Assembly: GCF_002109495.1 (NCBI RefSeq)
Contig: NZ_LVJN01000016.1
Coordinates: 124,001 to 188,000 of the forward strand
DNA length: 64,000 bases
Origin: Magnetofaba australis IT-1
GTDB lineage: Bacteria > Pseudomonadota > Magnetococcia > Magnetococcales > Magnetococcaceae
Direction of reading: 5' to 3'
Position numbers and translations under genes: made by a program. Positions within the stretch are counted from its first letter, which is position 1; every line of letters begins with the position of its first letter. The notes beneath the pieces were generated by a model. That model was not told where the DNA came from. It ran no database searches and saw nothing but the letters and a program-made list of their open reading frames with translations. Shown piece after piece: positions 47,378-56,076 of the stretch.

Positions 47378-49858
47378 TTAGGCGTCGGGATTGGGTTCGC
47401 GCTCCAGCGCCTTCCATTCTGGCCAGGCATCCAGGGACTCCAGCGGGGCTTTGTCGTTGATCACATCAGCCAGCGGTTGCAGCCACTCCGCTTTCGGGTG
47501 CGGCAGCTCCTGACCTTTTTGCACAATCTGGTGGAAGTTCCAGCCTGGATCACGCAGCGAGGGGTTACCTAAGAGTTGTTTCAGGCTGGAAAGGGCCTTA
47601 CCCTGTTCGCTCTGCGGCGCAAACACAAAGCGCAAGCACCAATAGATTAGCCAATACTCTTCTTTCAACCCGCTTTGTTGAATCAGCTGTTCCAGTTGCG
47701 CCAGCCCCGCTTCAGTTTGCTCTTTGTGCAGCAGAAGAAATTCAGCATAATTTCCAAGATTGTTTGCATATTTAGGGTCGGCATCGATGGCGCGGAGATA
47801 GAAAGCTTCGGCCTGCTCGTGGTCGTGGCGGATATTTGTTAAGAAATTGGCATAATTTCCAAGATTGTTTGCATGGTTAGGATTAGCATCGATGGCGCGG
47901 CGATAGAAATCTTCGGCCTGCTCATGGTCGTGGCGGATATCTGTTAAGAAATTGGCATAATTTCCAAGATTGCTTGCATGTTTAGGATCAGCATCGATGG
48001 CGCGGAGATAGAATGCTTCGGCCTGCTCATGGTCGTGGCGGATATTTTTTAAGAAGGCGGCATAATTTCCAAGGGCGGTTGCATATTTAGGGTCGGCATC
48101 GATGGCGCGGAGAAAGAATGTTTCGGCCTGCTCATGGTCGTGGCGGATATCAGTTAAGAAGACGGCATAATTTCCAAGGGCGGTTGCATGTTTAGGATCA
48201 GCGTCGATGGCGCGGAGATAGAACTGCTCCGCCTTATCGGAGTCATTGCGGATATTCTCTAAGAAAAGCGCATAGTTACCGAGATTATTGGCATGATTAG
48301 GATCAGCGTCGATGGCGCGGAGATAGAACGCTTCGGCCTGCTCATGGTCGTGGCGGATATTTTTTAAGAAGACGGCATAATTTCCAAGAGTGTTTACATG
48401 TTTAGGATCAGCATCGATGGCGCGGAGATAGAATGCTTCGGCCTGCTCATGGTCGTGGCGGATATCTGTTAAGAAATTGGCATAATTTCCAAGAGTGTTT
48501 GCACGTTTAGGATCAGCGTCGATGGCGCGGAGATAGAACTGCTCCGCCTTATCGGAGTCATTGCGGATATTCTCTAAGAAAACCGCATAGTTGACGAGAT
48601 TATTGGCATGATTAGGATCAGCGTCGATAGCGCGGAGATAGAACTGCTCCGCCTTATCGGAGTCATTGCGGATAGTCTCTAAGAAAAGCGCATAGTCGCC
48701 AAGGATATTAGCGTCGTTAGGGAAATCCGTGATCCCCTGAAGATAGATGGCATCGGCTGCATCGGGATCGGATTTCTTCAAACGGTCCGCTTTCAACAGC
48801 ACCTGCCGCCAACTCTCAAACTTCTTGTCCGTCTTCTTCACGGCTTCGGCCATGGCGGATTTTGCCGCATCATCCGGGGCTTGGCTCGCTTCTTCGTTCG
48901 CCTTTTTGGAGAGCGCCTTATATTGATCAAATACATTGTCGAAGACGTGATCAAAACGCTTTCGATCCGGCTTAGGAAGGTCCAACTCCTCCTGCAGCAG
49001 CAACATGGCGGCGTCAAAATCCCGCTCTTGCACCCAGAAGGCCCCCACGGCGTCCAGCCAGGGGCGAATTACCCCGGTGGGCTCGGTACCGGAGAGCCAA
49101 TAGACCGGATAGGCCAACGGTTCATTGCCCAACCCCTGCAGCATTTTGAGAATGCTGGCGTCATTGCCGCCATACCCCAGAAACACCATGCCGCGATTGG
49201 TCAACAGTTGCTGCGCCTTCTCCTCCATCTGCGGATTCAGACAATTGGTCTCGGTGGCGGTGTTCATGGGGGTGAGTTTGTGGTCCCCATGCAGCTTGAC
49301 CACCAACGGCTGCACATAGGAGGCGCGAATGTGCGCCGCCATGGAGTCATCCAGAATCACCAGCGGCTTTTTATCCGTGAATAGATAGAGCGCGTCGATG
49401 AGAAGGTCATCGAAATTGGTGGTGAGGGCCACGTTGCAGGCCTGATCTCTGGCCATCAACGCCGCCAGCACGCTGTAGCCATAGCTGGGGTATCTATTGG
49501 CGCAGATGCGCTCAATCTCCTTCTGCCGCTGACGCGGCGAGGAGTACATCTCTTTGATTAACTCCCCATAGAGCGCGCCCACATTGTGTTTGTCATATTG
49601 CGGAAAAGCCTTGGCGGCCCACGCATCAAACTCCGCCGCTTTCAGATTCGGCGCAGCCTCTTTTTGATACTCCTGCAGCCAGCGTTTGGAGAGCGCTCCA
49701 GCCGCGGGGATGCCGCTGGAGATCGAACACCCGGCGCCGAGGAAGAAGGCGTAGCGGCACTCTGTATCGCGCTCCAGATCCCGCTTCAAACGCTGCGCAA
49801 AGCGATAGGCGGGCAGGGGCTTCAGCGGCTTGGGCGGCGCGGCGGCGTCATCTGACAT
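47378..49858 (-). CDS. SIR2-like NAD-binding domain protein with a long TPR array
   Basis: A protein of 826 residues. The N-terminal SIR2-type domain has FFLGAGCSISSGIP (residues ~38-51), LTTNFDDLL, VVKLHGDH and VFLGYGGND, all expected for NAD binding or hydrolysis. After a helical linker, about ten 35-residue TPR-like units run from residue ~379 to ~706 (e.g. NLGNYAVFLKNIRHDHEQAE / FYLRAIDADP). They are so alike that the DNA is a 105-bp tandem repeat. SIR2-TPR architecture resembles NAD-depleting antiphage proteins, but no second defence gene is adjacent, so this role is inferred. The ATG at 49858 has a weak ribosome-binding site; 49891 and 49954 are alternatives. Confidence 0.85.
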   Translation of the reverse strand: MSDDAAAPPKPLKPLPAYRFAQRLKRDLERDTECRYAFFLGAGCSISSGIPAAGALSKRWLQEYQKEAAPNLKAAEFDAWAAKAFPQYDKHNVGALYGELIKEMYSSPRQRQKEIERICANRYPSYGYSVLAALMARDQACNVALTTNFDDLLIDALYLFTDKKPLVILDDSMAAHIRASYVQPLVVKLHGDHKLTPMNTATETNCLNPQMEEKAQQLLTNRGMVFLGYGGNDASILKMLQGLGNEPLAYPVYWLSGTEPTGVIRPWLDAVGAFWVQERDFDAAMLLLQEELDLPKPDRKRFDHVFDNVFDQYKALSKKANEEASQAPDDAAKSAMAEAVKKTDKKFESWRQVLLKADRLKKSDPDAADAIYLQGITDFPNDANILGDYALFLETIRNDSDKAEQFYLRAIDADPNHANNLVNYAVFLENIRNDSDKAEQFYLRAIDADPKRANTLGNYANFLTDIRHDHEQAEAFYLRAIDADPKHVNTLGNYAVFLKNIRHDHEQAEAFYLRAIDADPNHANNLGNYALFLENIRNDSDKAEQFYLRAIDADPKHATALGNYAVFLTDIRHDHEQAETFFLRAIDADPKYATALGNYAAFLKNIRHDHEQAEAFYLRAIDADPKHASNLGNYANFLTDIRHDHEQAEDFYRRAIDANPNHANNLGNYANFLTNIRHDHEQAEAFYLRAIDADPKYANNLGNYAEFLLLHKEQTEAGLAQLEQLIQQSGLKEEYWLIYWCLRFVFAPQSEQGKALSSLKQLLGNPSLRDPGWNFHQIVQKGQELPHPKAEWLQPLADVINDKAPLESLDAWPEWKALEREPNPDA
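47740..48720 (-). repeat. 105-bp tandem repeat encoding the TPR units
   Basis: The marker GATGGCGCGG (once GATAGCGCGG) recurs at 47786, 47891, 47996, 48101, 48206, 48311, 48416, 48521 and 48626, exactly 105 bp apart. Units fall into two interleaved types encoding IRHDHEQAE and IRNDSDKAE. High DNA identity points to recent unequal exchange or duplication. Confidence 0.93.
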
Positions 49859-49946
49859 GGCAAAGTCCGAATAAGTGGGGCAGGGCGTCATACGCCATAA
49901 GGCGTGATAATAAGTCGCAGAAATGAAGAGTATCATATCATCATGC

Positions 49947-50150
49947 AAAGCCAAAACTGCACACAGCGGCCAATGTTTGCGTGACGGAGGGTGAGCTTGC
50001 GCTGACTATTGGCCGCCGACTGGTCGGCGGCGGGGTCTGGGGGCTGCGCCCCCAGCGGGTGTGGGCGGAGCCCACGGGTTGGATTTTGACCTTGGGAGTT
50101 CGAGGGCAAAGCCCTCGATATCTTCCATTATCCTGAAGCCGGGGATGCTC
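49947..50150 (+). repeat. Hairpin repeat copy K
   Basis: The head is AACTGCACACAGCGGCCAATG...GCGTGACG, then GGCCGCCGAC/GTCGGCGGC, CTGGGGGC/GCCCCCAG, GTGGGC/GCCCAC, and a terminal stem reading GTTCGAGGGC/GCCCTCGATATC. The ends are not clearly inverted. It lies 90 bp upstream of the SIR2-TPR start, antisense to that gene, and may overlap its promoter region. Confidence 0.82.
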
Positions 50151-50209
50151 GATTCTCGTTTCGATTGGCAAGAGGCGATTGCGCTTGACGCGAATTCACC
50201 AATCAGGTA

Positions 50210-50340
50210 TTTCTGTTATTACAGAAACAGAAGATAGCCACGAAAAACGCCGAACGCTGCTGGGGGAAGTGGGTGTTGCAAAGAGGGGGAGGGCCCCTTT
50301 TTTTGACAGAATATTTCACTCAATACAGAAATAACAGAAC
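50210..50340 (+). promoter_or_regulatory. Candidate operator and promoter of the membrane protein/SDR/DUF2269 operon
   Basis: TTTCTGTTATTACAGAAA (50210-50227) is a perfect 7-4-7 inverted repeat. A half-site-like ACAGAAATAACAGA recurs at about 50325-50338. TTGACA at about 50303 is a good -35 with ATACAG as a poor -10. A short GGGG/CCCC hairpin with a T-run lies between. The spacing suggests a repressor acting on two sites; no cognate regulator is identifiable. Confidence 0.45.
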
Positions 50341-50352
50341 AGGAGAAGCGCC

Positions 50353-50733
50353 ATGTCGTCTGAATCCATTCTGCTGCTTGCTCTGGGCTTGTGGGCGCTG
50401 TTTTCCACCCTGAGCGCCTGGTTGATCCTGCCGGTATTGAGCCCATTGCTGGTGGAGCAGTGCGGCAATGGGGTGCGCGCGGCGTTTTGGCATCGCTTCA
50501 CCCTGCTCATGCTCTTCCTCGCCCCGTTACTGATGACTGCAATGACCGGCGATATGGGCGAATCACACAGCATCATCCATGTGCTGCGGGTGATTTTGCG
50601 CAATAGCACGTTGGGCATCCTGATGGCGTTGGTGGGCATCGGTTGGGCGGTGGTGACGGTGTCGCGGAGTCAAAATTCAGCGCAGAGGCGTGCTGATCAA
50701 CAGAGCGGGGAGTCTCCATCATGCGCGTCCTGA
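50353..50733 (+). CDS. Small integral membrane protein of unknown function
   Basis: A 126-residue protein with three predicted helices (residues ~5-32, 45-67, 82-104) and a polar Ser/Arg/Gln-rich C-terminal tail. AGGAGAAG precedes the ATG. It is the first gene of a three-gene operon; its end overlaps the start of the SDR-DoxX gene by 13 bp. I do not recognise the family. Its position suggests a membrane partner for the next two proteins. Confidence 0.7.
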   Translation: MSSESILLLALGLWALFSTLSAWLILPVLSPLLVEQCGNGVRAAFWHRFTLLMLFLAPLLMTAMTGDMGESHSIIHVLRVILRNSTLGILMALVGIGWAVVTVSRSQNSAQRRADQQSGESPSCAS

Positions 50734-51989
50734 TCCTTGGCGCCGGAGGCTTCATTGGCGCGAATCTGGTGGAAGCGATGATGGAAGCTGGCCATTTGGT
50801 GCGGGTCGGCGGACGCAATCCACTGGCGCTGCAAAGACGCTTTGCAGAGTGTGACGCTGTGGCCATGGATCTGCTGGATCCCAAGCCACAGGCGTTTGCC
50901 GGAACCGACGTGGTGATCAACGCGGTCGGCGCACTCAGCGATGACGCCGAAGCGATGCGGCGTCTGCACCTGGAGGCGCCATGGGCGTGGATGCAGTCGG
51001 CGCAGCAAGAAGGGGTGCGGCGGTTTATCCAGATCTCCGCCACCGGCGCCATGAGCGATTCGCCACTCCCCTTCCTGCGGAGCAAAGGGGCGCTGGAGGA
51101 ACGGGTGGCGCAACACGATTTCCGACTGGGGGAGATGGAGATCCTCATGGCGCGGCCCGATATCGTGCTGGGCGCAGGCGGCGCCAGCAGCGGAATGTTC
51201 TTGGGCTTGTCGACATTGCCGATTCATCCAAGCCTGCCGCCGACTCCGATAGCGCCGGTGGATGTGCGCGATCTGGCAGCAGCCATCGGCAAACTGGTCG
51301 AGGCGACTAATCCGCCGCAACAGGTGGATATCACCGGGCCGTCTGAGATGAGCCTGAATGCGTTGCTGCAAATCCTGCGCAGCGCCATGGGCAAAGGGGA
51401 GGCGCGAATCCTCCCGATTCCCCCCATCCTGCGCAGCATGGGATTGAGCTATCTGCGTCGTATACAGGGCGCGCCCATCATCGACGATTCGTGGCCCATG
51501 CTGACCCAGGCGCACGGAGCGACCGCGCCGACCCAATGGCGTGGACAGCGCACCGCAGCGCAGAGCGCTGGCTGGATGCTGGGCGATGAATTCGCGCGCA
51601 ATGGTGCGCGGCGATGGCCATGGATCGGAGTGGCGCGTCTGACGCTGGCGCTGACATGGCTGGCGGGTGGAGCGGCGTCTCTGATCAATTGGCCGACCAG
51701 TATGGCGATACTCGCAGACGCCCATATCACGGGAAGCATCGCGCAGGCGCTGATCATCGCCGGGGCGGGGTGGGATCTGCTGCTGGGAAGCGCGGTGGCG
51801 CTGGGCTGGCGGCGGCGTCTGACCACCCGCGCCCAGGTCGCCACCCTGCTGGGCTACAGCGTCATTCTCACCACGCTGCAACCGCAGTGGTGGCTGCACC
51901 CATTCGGACCGTTGGTGAAGAACCTACCCATGCTGTTGTTGATTGTGTTGCTGCCCCTATGCAGTCAGGAGAGAGGCCATGTTGAGTGA
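50721..51989 (+). CDS. NAD(P)-binding SDR-type protein fused to a DoxX-like membrane domain
   Basis: A 422-residue fusion. The N-terminal Rossmann domain has MRVLILGAGGFIGANLVEAM as nucleotide-binding glycine motif, with atypical SDR features (DVVINAVGAL, and IAPVDVRDLAAAI). The C-terminal ~130 residues carry four membrane helices of DoxX/DUF4345-like type (AGAGWDLLLGSAVALGWRRR). A catalytic YxxxK is not evident, so it may bind rather than reduce a substrate. The same domain fusion occurs in several proteobacteria. It overlaps both its neighbours and is co-translated with them. Confidence 0.78.
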   Translation: MRVLILGAGGFIGANLVEAMMEAGHLVRVGGRNPLALQRRFAECDAVAMDLLDPKPQAFAGTDVVINAVGALSDDAEAMRRLHLEAPWAWMQSAQQEGVRRFIQISATGAMSDSPLPFLRSKGALEERVAQHDFRLGEMEILMARPDIVLGAGGASSGMFLGLSTLPIHPSLPPTPIAPVDVRDLAAAIGKLVEATNPPQQVDITGPSEMSLNALLQILRSAMGKGEARILPIPPILRSMGLSYLRRIQGAPIIDDSWPMLTQAHGATAPTQWRGQRTAAQSAGWMLGDEFARNGARRWPWIGVARLTLALTWLAGGAASLINWPTSMAILADAHITGSIAQALIIAGAGWDLLLGSAVALGWRRRLTTRAQVATLLGYSVILTTLQPQWWLHPFGPLVKNLPMLLLIVLLPLCSQERGHVE

Positions 51990-52494
51990 GACATTACGCT
52001 GGGCGCACATCCTGGGGGCTATCGTGCTGTTTGGGACTGGTTTGGGTACGGCGTTTCATGGCTGGCGCGGCAATCTCAACCCTGATGTGCGGGTCAAGGC
52101 GGCCATCAATGACCAGGTGGTGCTGGCCGATTGGCTCTTCACCACCCCAGCAGTCATCCTACAACCCATCACCGGCGTGTTGCTGGCGCGGGAGCTGGGG
52201 TGGTCGTTGACGGAGGGGTGGATTCTGCTCTCGGCGGCGCTCTACGTGTTGGCGGGGGCGTGTTGGTTGCCGGTGGTGTGGCTGCAACTGCGCATGCGCA
52301 AATTGAGCGCAGCGGCGGCGCGGGAGGGGCGAGCGGTGGAGGCGGATTTTCGTCGCGCGTTCCGTCTCTGGTTCTGGCTCGGCTGGCCAGCGTTTGTGAG
52401 CATGACGGCCATCGTCTGGCTGATGGCCACGCGACCGGCGTGGGTTATCGTCACCGCAATCCAGAATTGTACAGAGTGCAAAATGTTTGCGTGA
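51979..52494 (+). CDS. DUF2269-family membrane protein, C terminus extended by repeat copy L
   Basis: A 171-residue protein with four helices. The N terminus LRWAHILGAIVLFGTGLGTAF and the LADWLFTTPAVILQPITG segment resemble the DUF2269 family. The ATG at 51979 overlaps the preceding gene and has a GAGAGAGG site. After RPAWV the frame passes into repeat copy L and ends at the TGA inside its GCGTGAC head. Without the repeat the protein would end at WVN, so the last ~15 residues come from the element. The function is unknown. Confidence 0.78.
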   Translation: MLSETLRWAHILGAIVLFGTGLGTAFHGWRGNLNPDVRVKAAINDQVVLADWLFTTPAVILQPITGVLLARELGWSLTEGWILLSAALYVLAGACWLPVVWLQLRMRKLSAAAAREGRAVEADFRRAFRLWFWLGWPAFVSMTAIVWLMATRPAWVIVTAIQNCTECKMFA

Positions 52495-52679
52495 CACTGG
52501 TTGGTCTTGCGCTGACTATGAGACAAATTTCCAACGGAAATTTGGCGGGATTCTTAAGGGTCTGTGACCCTTAAGCGGGTGTGGGCGGAGCCCACGATTT
52601 GGCCGTTGGGGAGCTCGAGGGCGCAGCCCTCGATATCTTTCAGAACCCATATGTGCACTTTTGAATGCGAGCGACTATA
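52446..52679 (+). mobile_element. Hairpin MITE-like copy L (234 bp) with clean ends
   Basis: The left end is TATCGTCACCGCAATCCAG and the right end inverts to TATAGTCGCTCGCATTC, with TA at both edges. Modules: head CAGAATTGTACAGAG...AATGTTTGCGTGAC, m2, m1, GTGGGC/GCCCAC, CGAGGGC/GCCCTCG. It is inserted between the DUF2269 gene and the convergent kinase gene, whose stops would otherwise lie within about 10 bp. Confidence 0.85.
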
Positions 52680-52686
52680 ACTGACC

Positions 52687-55674
52687 CTAATCGGGCTGGC
52701 GACTGGCGCGCATTGCTTGTTGAATGGCGTCGATCAAGGTTTTCTTCTTGATGGGCTTGGTCAGGTGGGCGTCGCAACCGGCGGCGAGGCTCTTGGCCCG
52801 CTCGCTCTCCAAGGCGTGGGCGCTGAGGGCCAGAATCGGCAATGGCGCGCGCTGACGCTGGCGCTCCCATTGACGAATCGCCCCGGTGGCGGCGTAGCCA
52901 TCCATGATCGGCATCTGGATGTCCATCAACACCAGATCGAACGGCCCCTTGCGCTGCAGCGTCTCCACCGCCTCCAGACCATGGCTCACCCCCACCACCT
53001 CCCATGGGGTCTTCTGCAGATAGGCGCGGATGAGGAATTGGTTATCCTCGGAATCCTCCGCCAGCAGAATGCGCAGCGGCGTCATCTGCATGGGCTCCTG
53101 GGGTTCGGCAACCGCCGCCTCAGGATGACCAACGGGGGCTTCAGTGGGCGCCAGTGACAGGGTGATGCGGAAGGCGCTGCCCTCGGCCACGGCGCTCTCC
53201 ACGTCGATGGCGCCGCCCATCATGGTCACCAGATTGCGCGAGATGGTCAGCCCCAACCCCGTGCCGCCGTAGCGCCGCGAGATGCTGGGGTCCTCCTGGG
53301 TGAACTTCTCGAACACTTGCTGCAGATGTTCCGGCGCGATGCCCACGCCGGTATCACGAATGGTGATCAGGAACAGGCTGCCTTCGGTGACGTAATCCAC
53401 CTGCAACGCCACTTCGCCTTGATCGGTGAACTTGATGGCGTTGCCCAACAGATTGATCAACACCTGCCGCAACCGGCTCTCATCGCCCAGCACCCAGGCG
53501 GGCAACTCCGGCTCAATCTCCACCACAAAGGCCAGCCCCTTCTCTTCGGCCTTTATGCGCATCATATCGCCCACCGCGTCAAACAGCGCAGCGGGTTGGA
53601 ATGGCGCCATCTCCAGCTCCATGCCGCCCGCTTCGATGCGCGACAGGTCGAGAATATCGTTGATGATGGTGAGCAGATGCTCGCCCGCTTGATGCACCAC
53701 CCCCAGTTGACGCTGCTGATCGCTGGTCAGATGGCTCTCTTGCAGGAGGTCATTGGTGCCCAGCAGCACATTCAACGGGGTGCGGATCTCATGACTCATG
53801 ATGGCCAGAAACTCGCTCTTGGAGCGGTTGGCCGCTTCCGCCTGCGCGCGGGATTCGCGCAGCGCCTCTTCGGTGCGCCAGCGGGTCAGGAATTTCTGCA
53901 CCTCATTGGCCACCAGTTGCAGCTGTTCGGCGTCGGTCTCGTCGTAGGGCGTCTCCTTATTGCCCACGCCGATGATCATATGTACGCGCCCTTCCCCAAT
54001 GACTGGCGCGCTCATGTGCCGCAGCACCTGAAAATGGCCGGCCGGATAGCCTTTGCGTGAGGGTTCGGTGGGGTAGTCGTTGTGGATCACCACCCGACGC
54101 TGACGGAACGAGTCGGCCCAGATGCCCGCTTCGGAGATCGGGTAGTGATTGGCGTGCACGGCGGTGCAGAGCTTCAGGGCGGCGTCGTTCCACACCCCCA
54201 GGCGGATGCTCTCCTGATCCTCATTGACCGTATGCAGATAGCCGATCTCGCTATGGGTCACCGCCACGGCGATATCCAACGAGCGTTTACTGAGCTCTTT
54301 TTCGCTGAGTTTGTGCGCGGCGCGGTTGAGCTCCAGCAGCAGTTGCATGCGCTTGGCGTTGATGCGACGGACCGCCTCCTGCTGTTTGCGCTCGCTGATG
54401 TCGTGGGCCACGGCCACAAAGCAGGGCGCGCCCGGTTCGGGGTGCACGTATTGCAGATACAACTCGACGGGGATCAACGCGCCGTTGCGATGCTGATGCA
54501 CGGTCTCGAACACATGGTTGCTCACCTCCCCGGAGAGCAACGGGGCCAGAAGCTGGCGGAAACTGATCTCGTCAAATTCCGGCTTGATGTCCAGCGGCGT
54601 CATATTGAGCAGCGCATTGGCGTCGTATCCCACCTGCGCCATGGCGCCGTTATTGGCGTAGATAAAGCGCAGCGACTCCGGTTCGAACATGAACACGCAG
54701 TCGAGGGTGCGATCCAGAGTGGATTTGAAGCTGGCCAGGGTCTCTTCGGCATGGCGGCGCTCGGCCACCTCCCGTTGCAGCGAGTCAGTGCGCTCGCGCA
54801 CGCGGGACTCCAACTGGCGATTGAGTTTGCGCAAATTGATATTGCGCAGGATCATGCCCACGGCGATGACCAGGGCCAGGATGGCGGCAAAGCCCCAGGA
54901 GAGGCGCTTGATGGTCCAAAACGGTTTGGGTTTGCCGTGCCACTTCTCATAAATCTGGCGGTAGCGGTCCGATTGCAGAAAACGTCCCAGAGCAGCATCC
55001 AGCCGTTTGGCCAACTCCGGGCTATCCTTGCGCACGCGAATGGCGCGTTTGATCTCCTGCAGGGGTTTGCCAAAGGCGGCGACATGCTCTTCCAGCCCCG
55101 ACTCCATCAACATGCGCTGCGCCGTATGCTGCGGAAAGATCCATACGTCCACCGCGCCGGAGAGCAGCGCAAACAGCGCCTCTTCATTGGTGTTGACCAC
55201 ATGCAGCAGCTCAGCAGGGTGATCCTGCATCAGGGTGACGCCGACGTTATCGCGGCGCACCACGACTTTGCGTTCGCGCAGATCGGCCAGCTTAGTCAAG
55301 TCGTAGGACGTGGCGCGTTTGAATGCGCGAATGGAGAAGGTCTCAATGGGGCGGGTAAAGATCGACTTTTCCATCCGCTTCGGGGTGATGCCGGAGTTGG
55401 GAACCACTTGGCCTTCGCCAGCATGCAGCGCGTTCACCACGTCGGGGAAGGAGTCCTTCACCACATAGCGCACCTGCAAACCGGCCATTTCGGCCACGGT
55501 GTCGAACACATCGATGGCGAAGCCGCTGGGTTTGCCGCTGTCGTTGAGTTGGTATTGCGGCGGGAAGTATTTGGGAACCAGCGCGGTGATGGTTTCCGCC
55601 GCCGCTTGAGAGATGGGCGTCAGAACGCAGAACAGCGCCAGGGCGATGCAGATGCGTATATACGCTTTACACAT
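52687..55674 (-). CDS. Hybrid sensor kinase with periplasmic solute-binding sensor, PAS, GAF, HisKA, HATPase and receiver
   Basis: A 995-residue inner-membrane kinase. A signal peptide (IRICIALALFCVLTPISQAAA) leads into a family-3 solute-binding domain (~25-245, LVPKYFPPQYQLNDSGKP). TM is at ~255-280, followed by a PAS (~315-425) and a GAF-type domain (~450-605). The acceptor His is in MSHEIRTPLNVLLGTNDLL. HATPase motifs are LINLLGNAIKFTDQG and GGTGLGLTI. The receiver has ILLAEDSEDNQ, the Asp in LVLMDIQMPIMDG and KPIKKK. It is of the EvgS/BvgS type. No response regulator lies nearby. The start at 55674 is chosen for the signal peptide; an upstream extension to 55812 is unlikely. Confidence 0.9.
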   Translation of the reverse strand: MCKAYIRICIALALFCVLTPISQAAAETITALVPKYFPPQYQLNDSGKPSGFAIDVFDTVAEMAGLQVRYVVKDSFPDVVNALHAGEGQVVPNSGITPKRMEKSIFTRPIETFSIRAFKRATSYDLTKLADLRERKVVVRRDNVGVTLMQDHPAELLHVVNTNEEALFALLSGAVDVWIFPQHTAQRMLMESGLEEHVAAFGKPLQEIKRAIRVRKDSPELAKRLDAALGRFLQSDRYRQIYEKWHGKPKPFWTIKRLSWGFAAILALVIAVGMILRNINLRKLNRQLESRVRERTDSLQREVAERRHAEETLASFKSTLDRTLDCVFMFEPESLRFIYANNGAMAQVGYDANALLNMTPLDIKPEFDEISFRQLLAPLLSGEVSNHVFETVHQHRNGALIPVELYLQYVHPEPGAPCFVAVAHDISERKQQEAVRRINAKRMQLLLELNRAAHKLSEKELSKRSLDIAVAVTHSEIGYLHTVNEDQESIRLGVWNDAALKLCTAVHANHYPISEAGIWADSFRQRRVVIHNDYPTEPSRKGYPAGHFQVLRHMSAPVIGEGRVHMIIGVGNKETPYDETDAEQLQLVANEVQKFLTRWRTEEALRESRAQAEAANRSKSEFLAIMSHEIRTPLNVLLGTNDLLQESHLTSDQQRQLGVVHQAGEHLLTIINDILDLSRIEAGGMELEMAPFQPAALFDAVGDMMRIKAEEKGLAFVVEIEPELPAWVLGDESRLRQVLINLLGNAIKFTDQGEVALQVDYVTEGSLFLITIRDTGVGIAPEHLQQVFEKFTQEDPSISRRYGGTGLGLTISRNLVTMMGGAIDVESAVAEGSAFRITLSLAPTEAPVGHPEAAVAEPQEPMQMTPLRILLAEDSEDNQFLIRAYLQKTPWEVVGVSHGLEAVETLQRKGPFDLVLMDIQMPIMDGYAATGAIRQWERQRQRAPLPILALSAHALESERAKSLAAGCDAHLTKPIKKKTLIDAIQQAMRASRQPD

Positions 55675-56038
55675 GACGTTTCTCAAATCTCTGCGCTTGG
55701 CGTGGGAATCGGAACATGGAATAGACGCCGAGCAAAGGGATGACCCAATCGCCAACAGACTATTGCGATTGCGCGCGAACAGGGTTGGCGAAAATCTGGA
55801 ATGATTTAGCAAGAATTGGGCTTTTAGAACACTTGGGAAACTCTGTACAGCGCACGCTACAATGCGTGGCGTTTTTCTGGCGCTGCAATCACTGTCTGAC
55901 TTCAGAATGAAAATCCACTAGATAATATGGAGAATTATAAAACCAGGATAGGGCGCACGCCACTGAAATATGACAAGTCGAGGCAGGATATTGGGCGTGG
56001 TATATGGCTGGAATTGAATGCAGTGACGTGAGGAACAC
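55675..56038. other. Intergenic stretch between the kinase and glyA
   Basis: There is no gene or repeat copy here. The stretch 55890-56010 is AT-richer than its surroundings. The probable kinase promoter should be at 55700-55870 on the minus strand, but I cannot assign its boxes. Confidence 0.4.
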
Positions 56039-56070
56039 AGCGCGCCCGGCAAAAGGTTGCCGGGCGCGCT
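56039..56070 (-). terminator. Strong hairpin after glyA
   Basis: A perfect AGCGCGCCCGGCAA / TTGCCGGGCGCGCT stem with a 4-nt loop seven bases past the glyA stop. It lacks a T-run, so it may act as a weak terminator or an mRNA 3'-end protector. Confidence 0.55.
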
Positions 56071-56076
56071 GCGGAA

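Noticed and set aside
47740-48720. Regular 105-bp spaced repeats as a possible CRISPR array
   Set aside because: The units are contiguous and have no unique spacers, and they encode in-frame TPR motifs. No cas genes are present.
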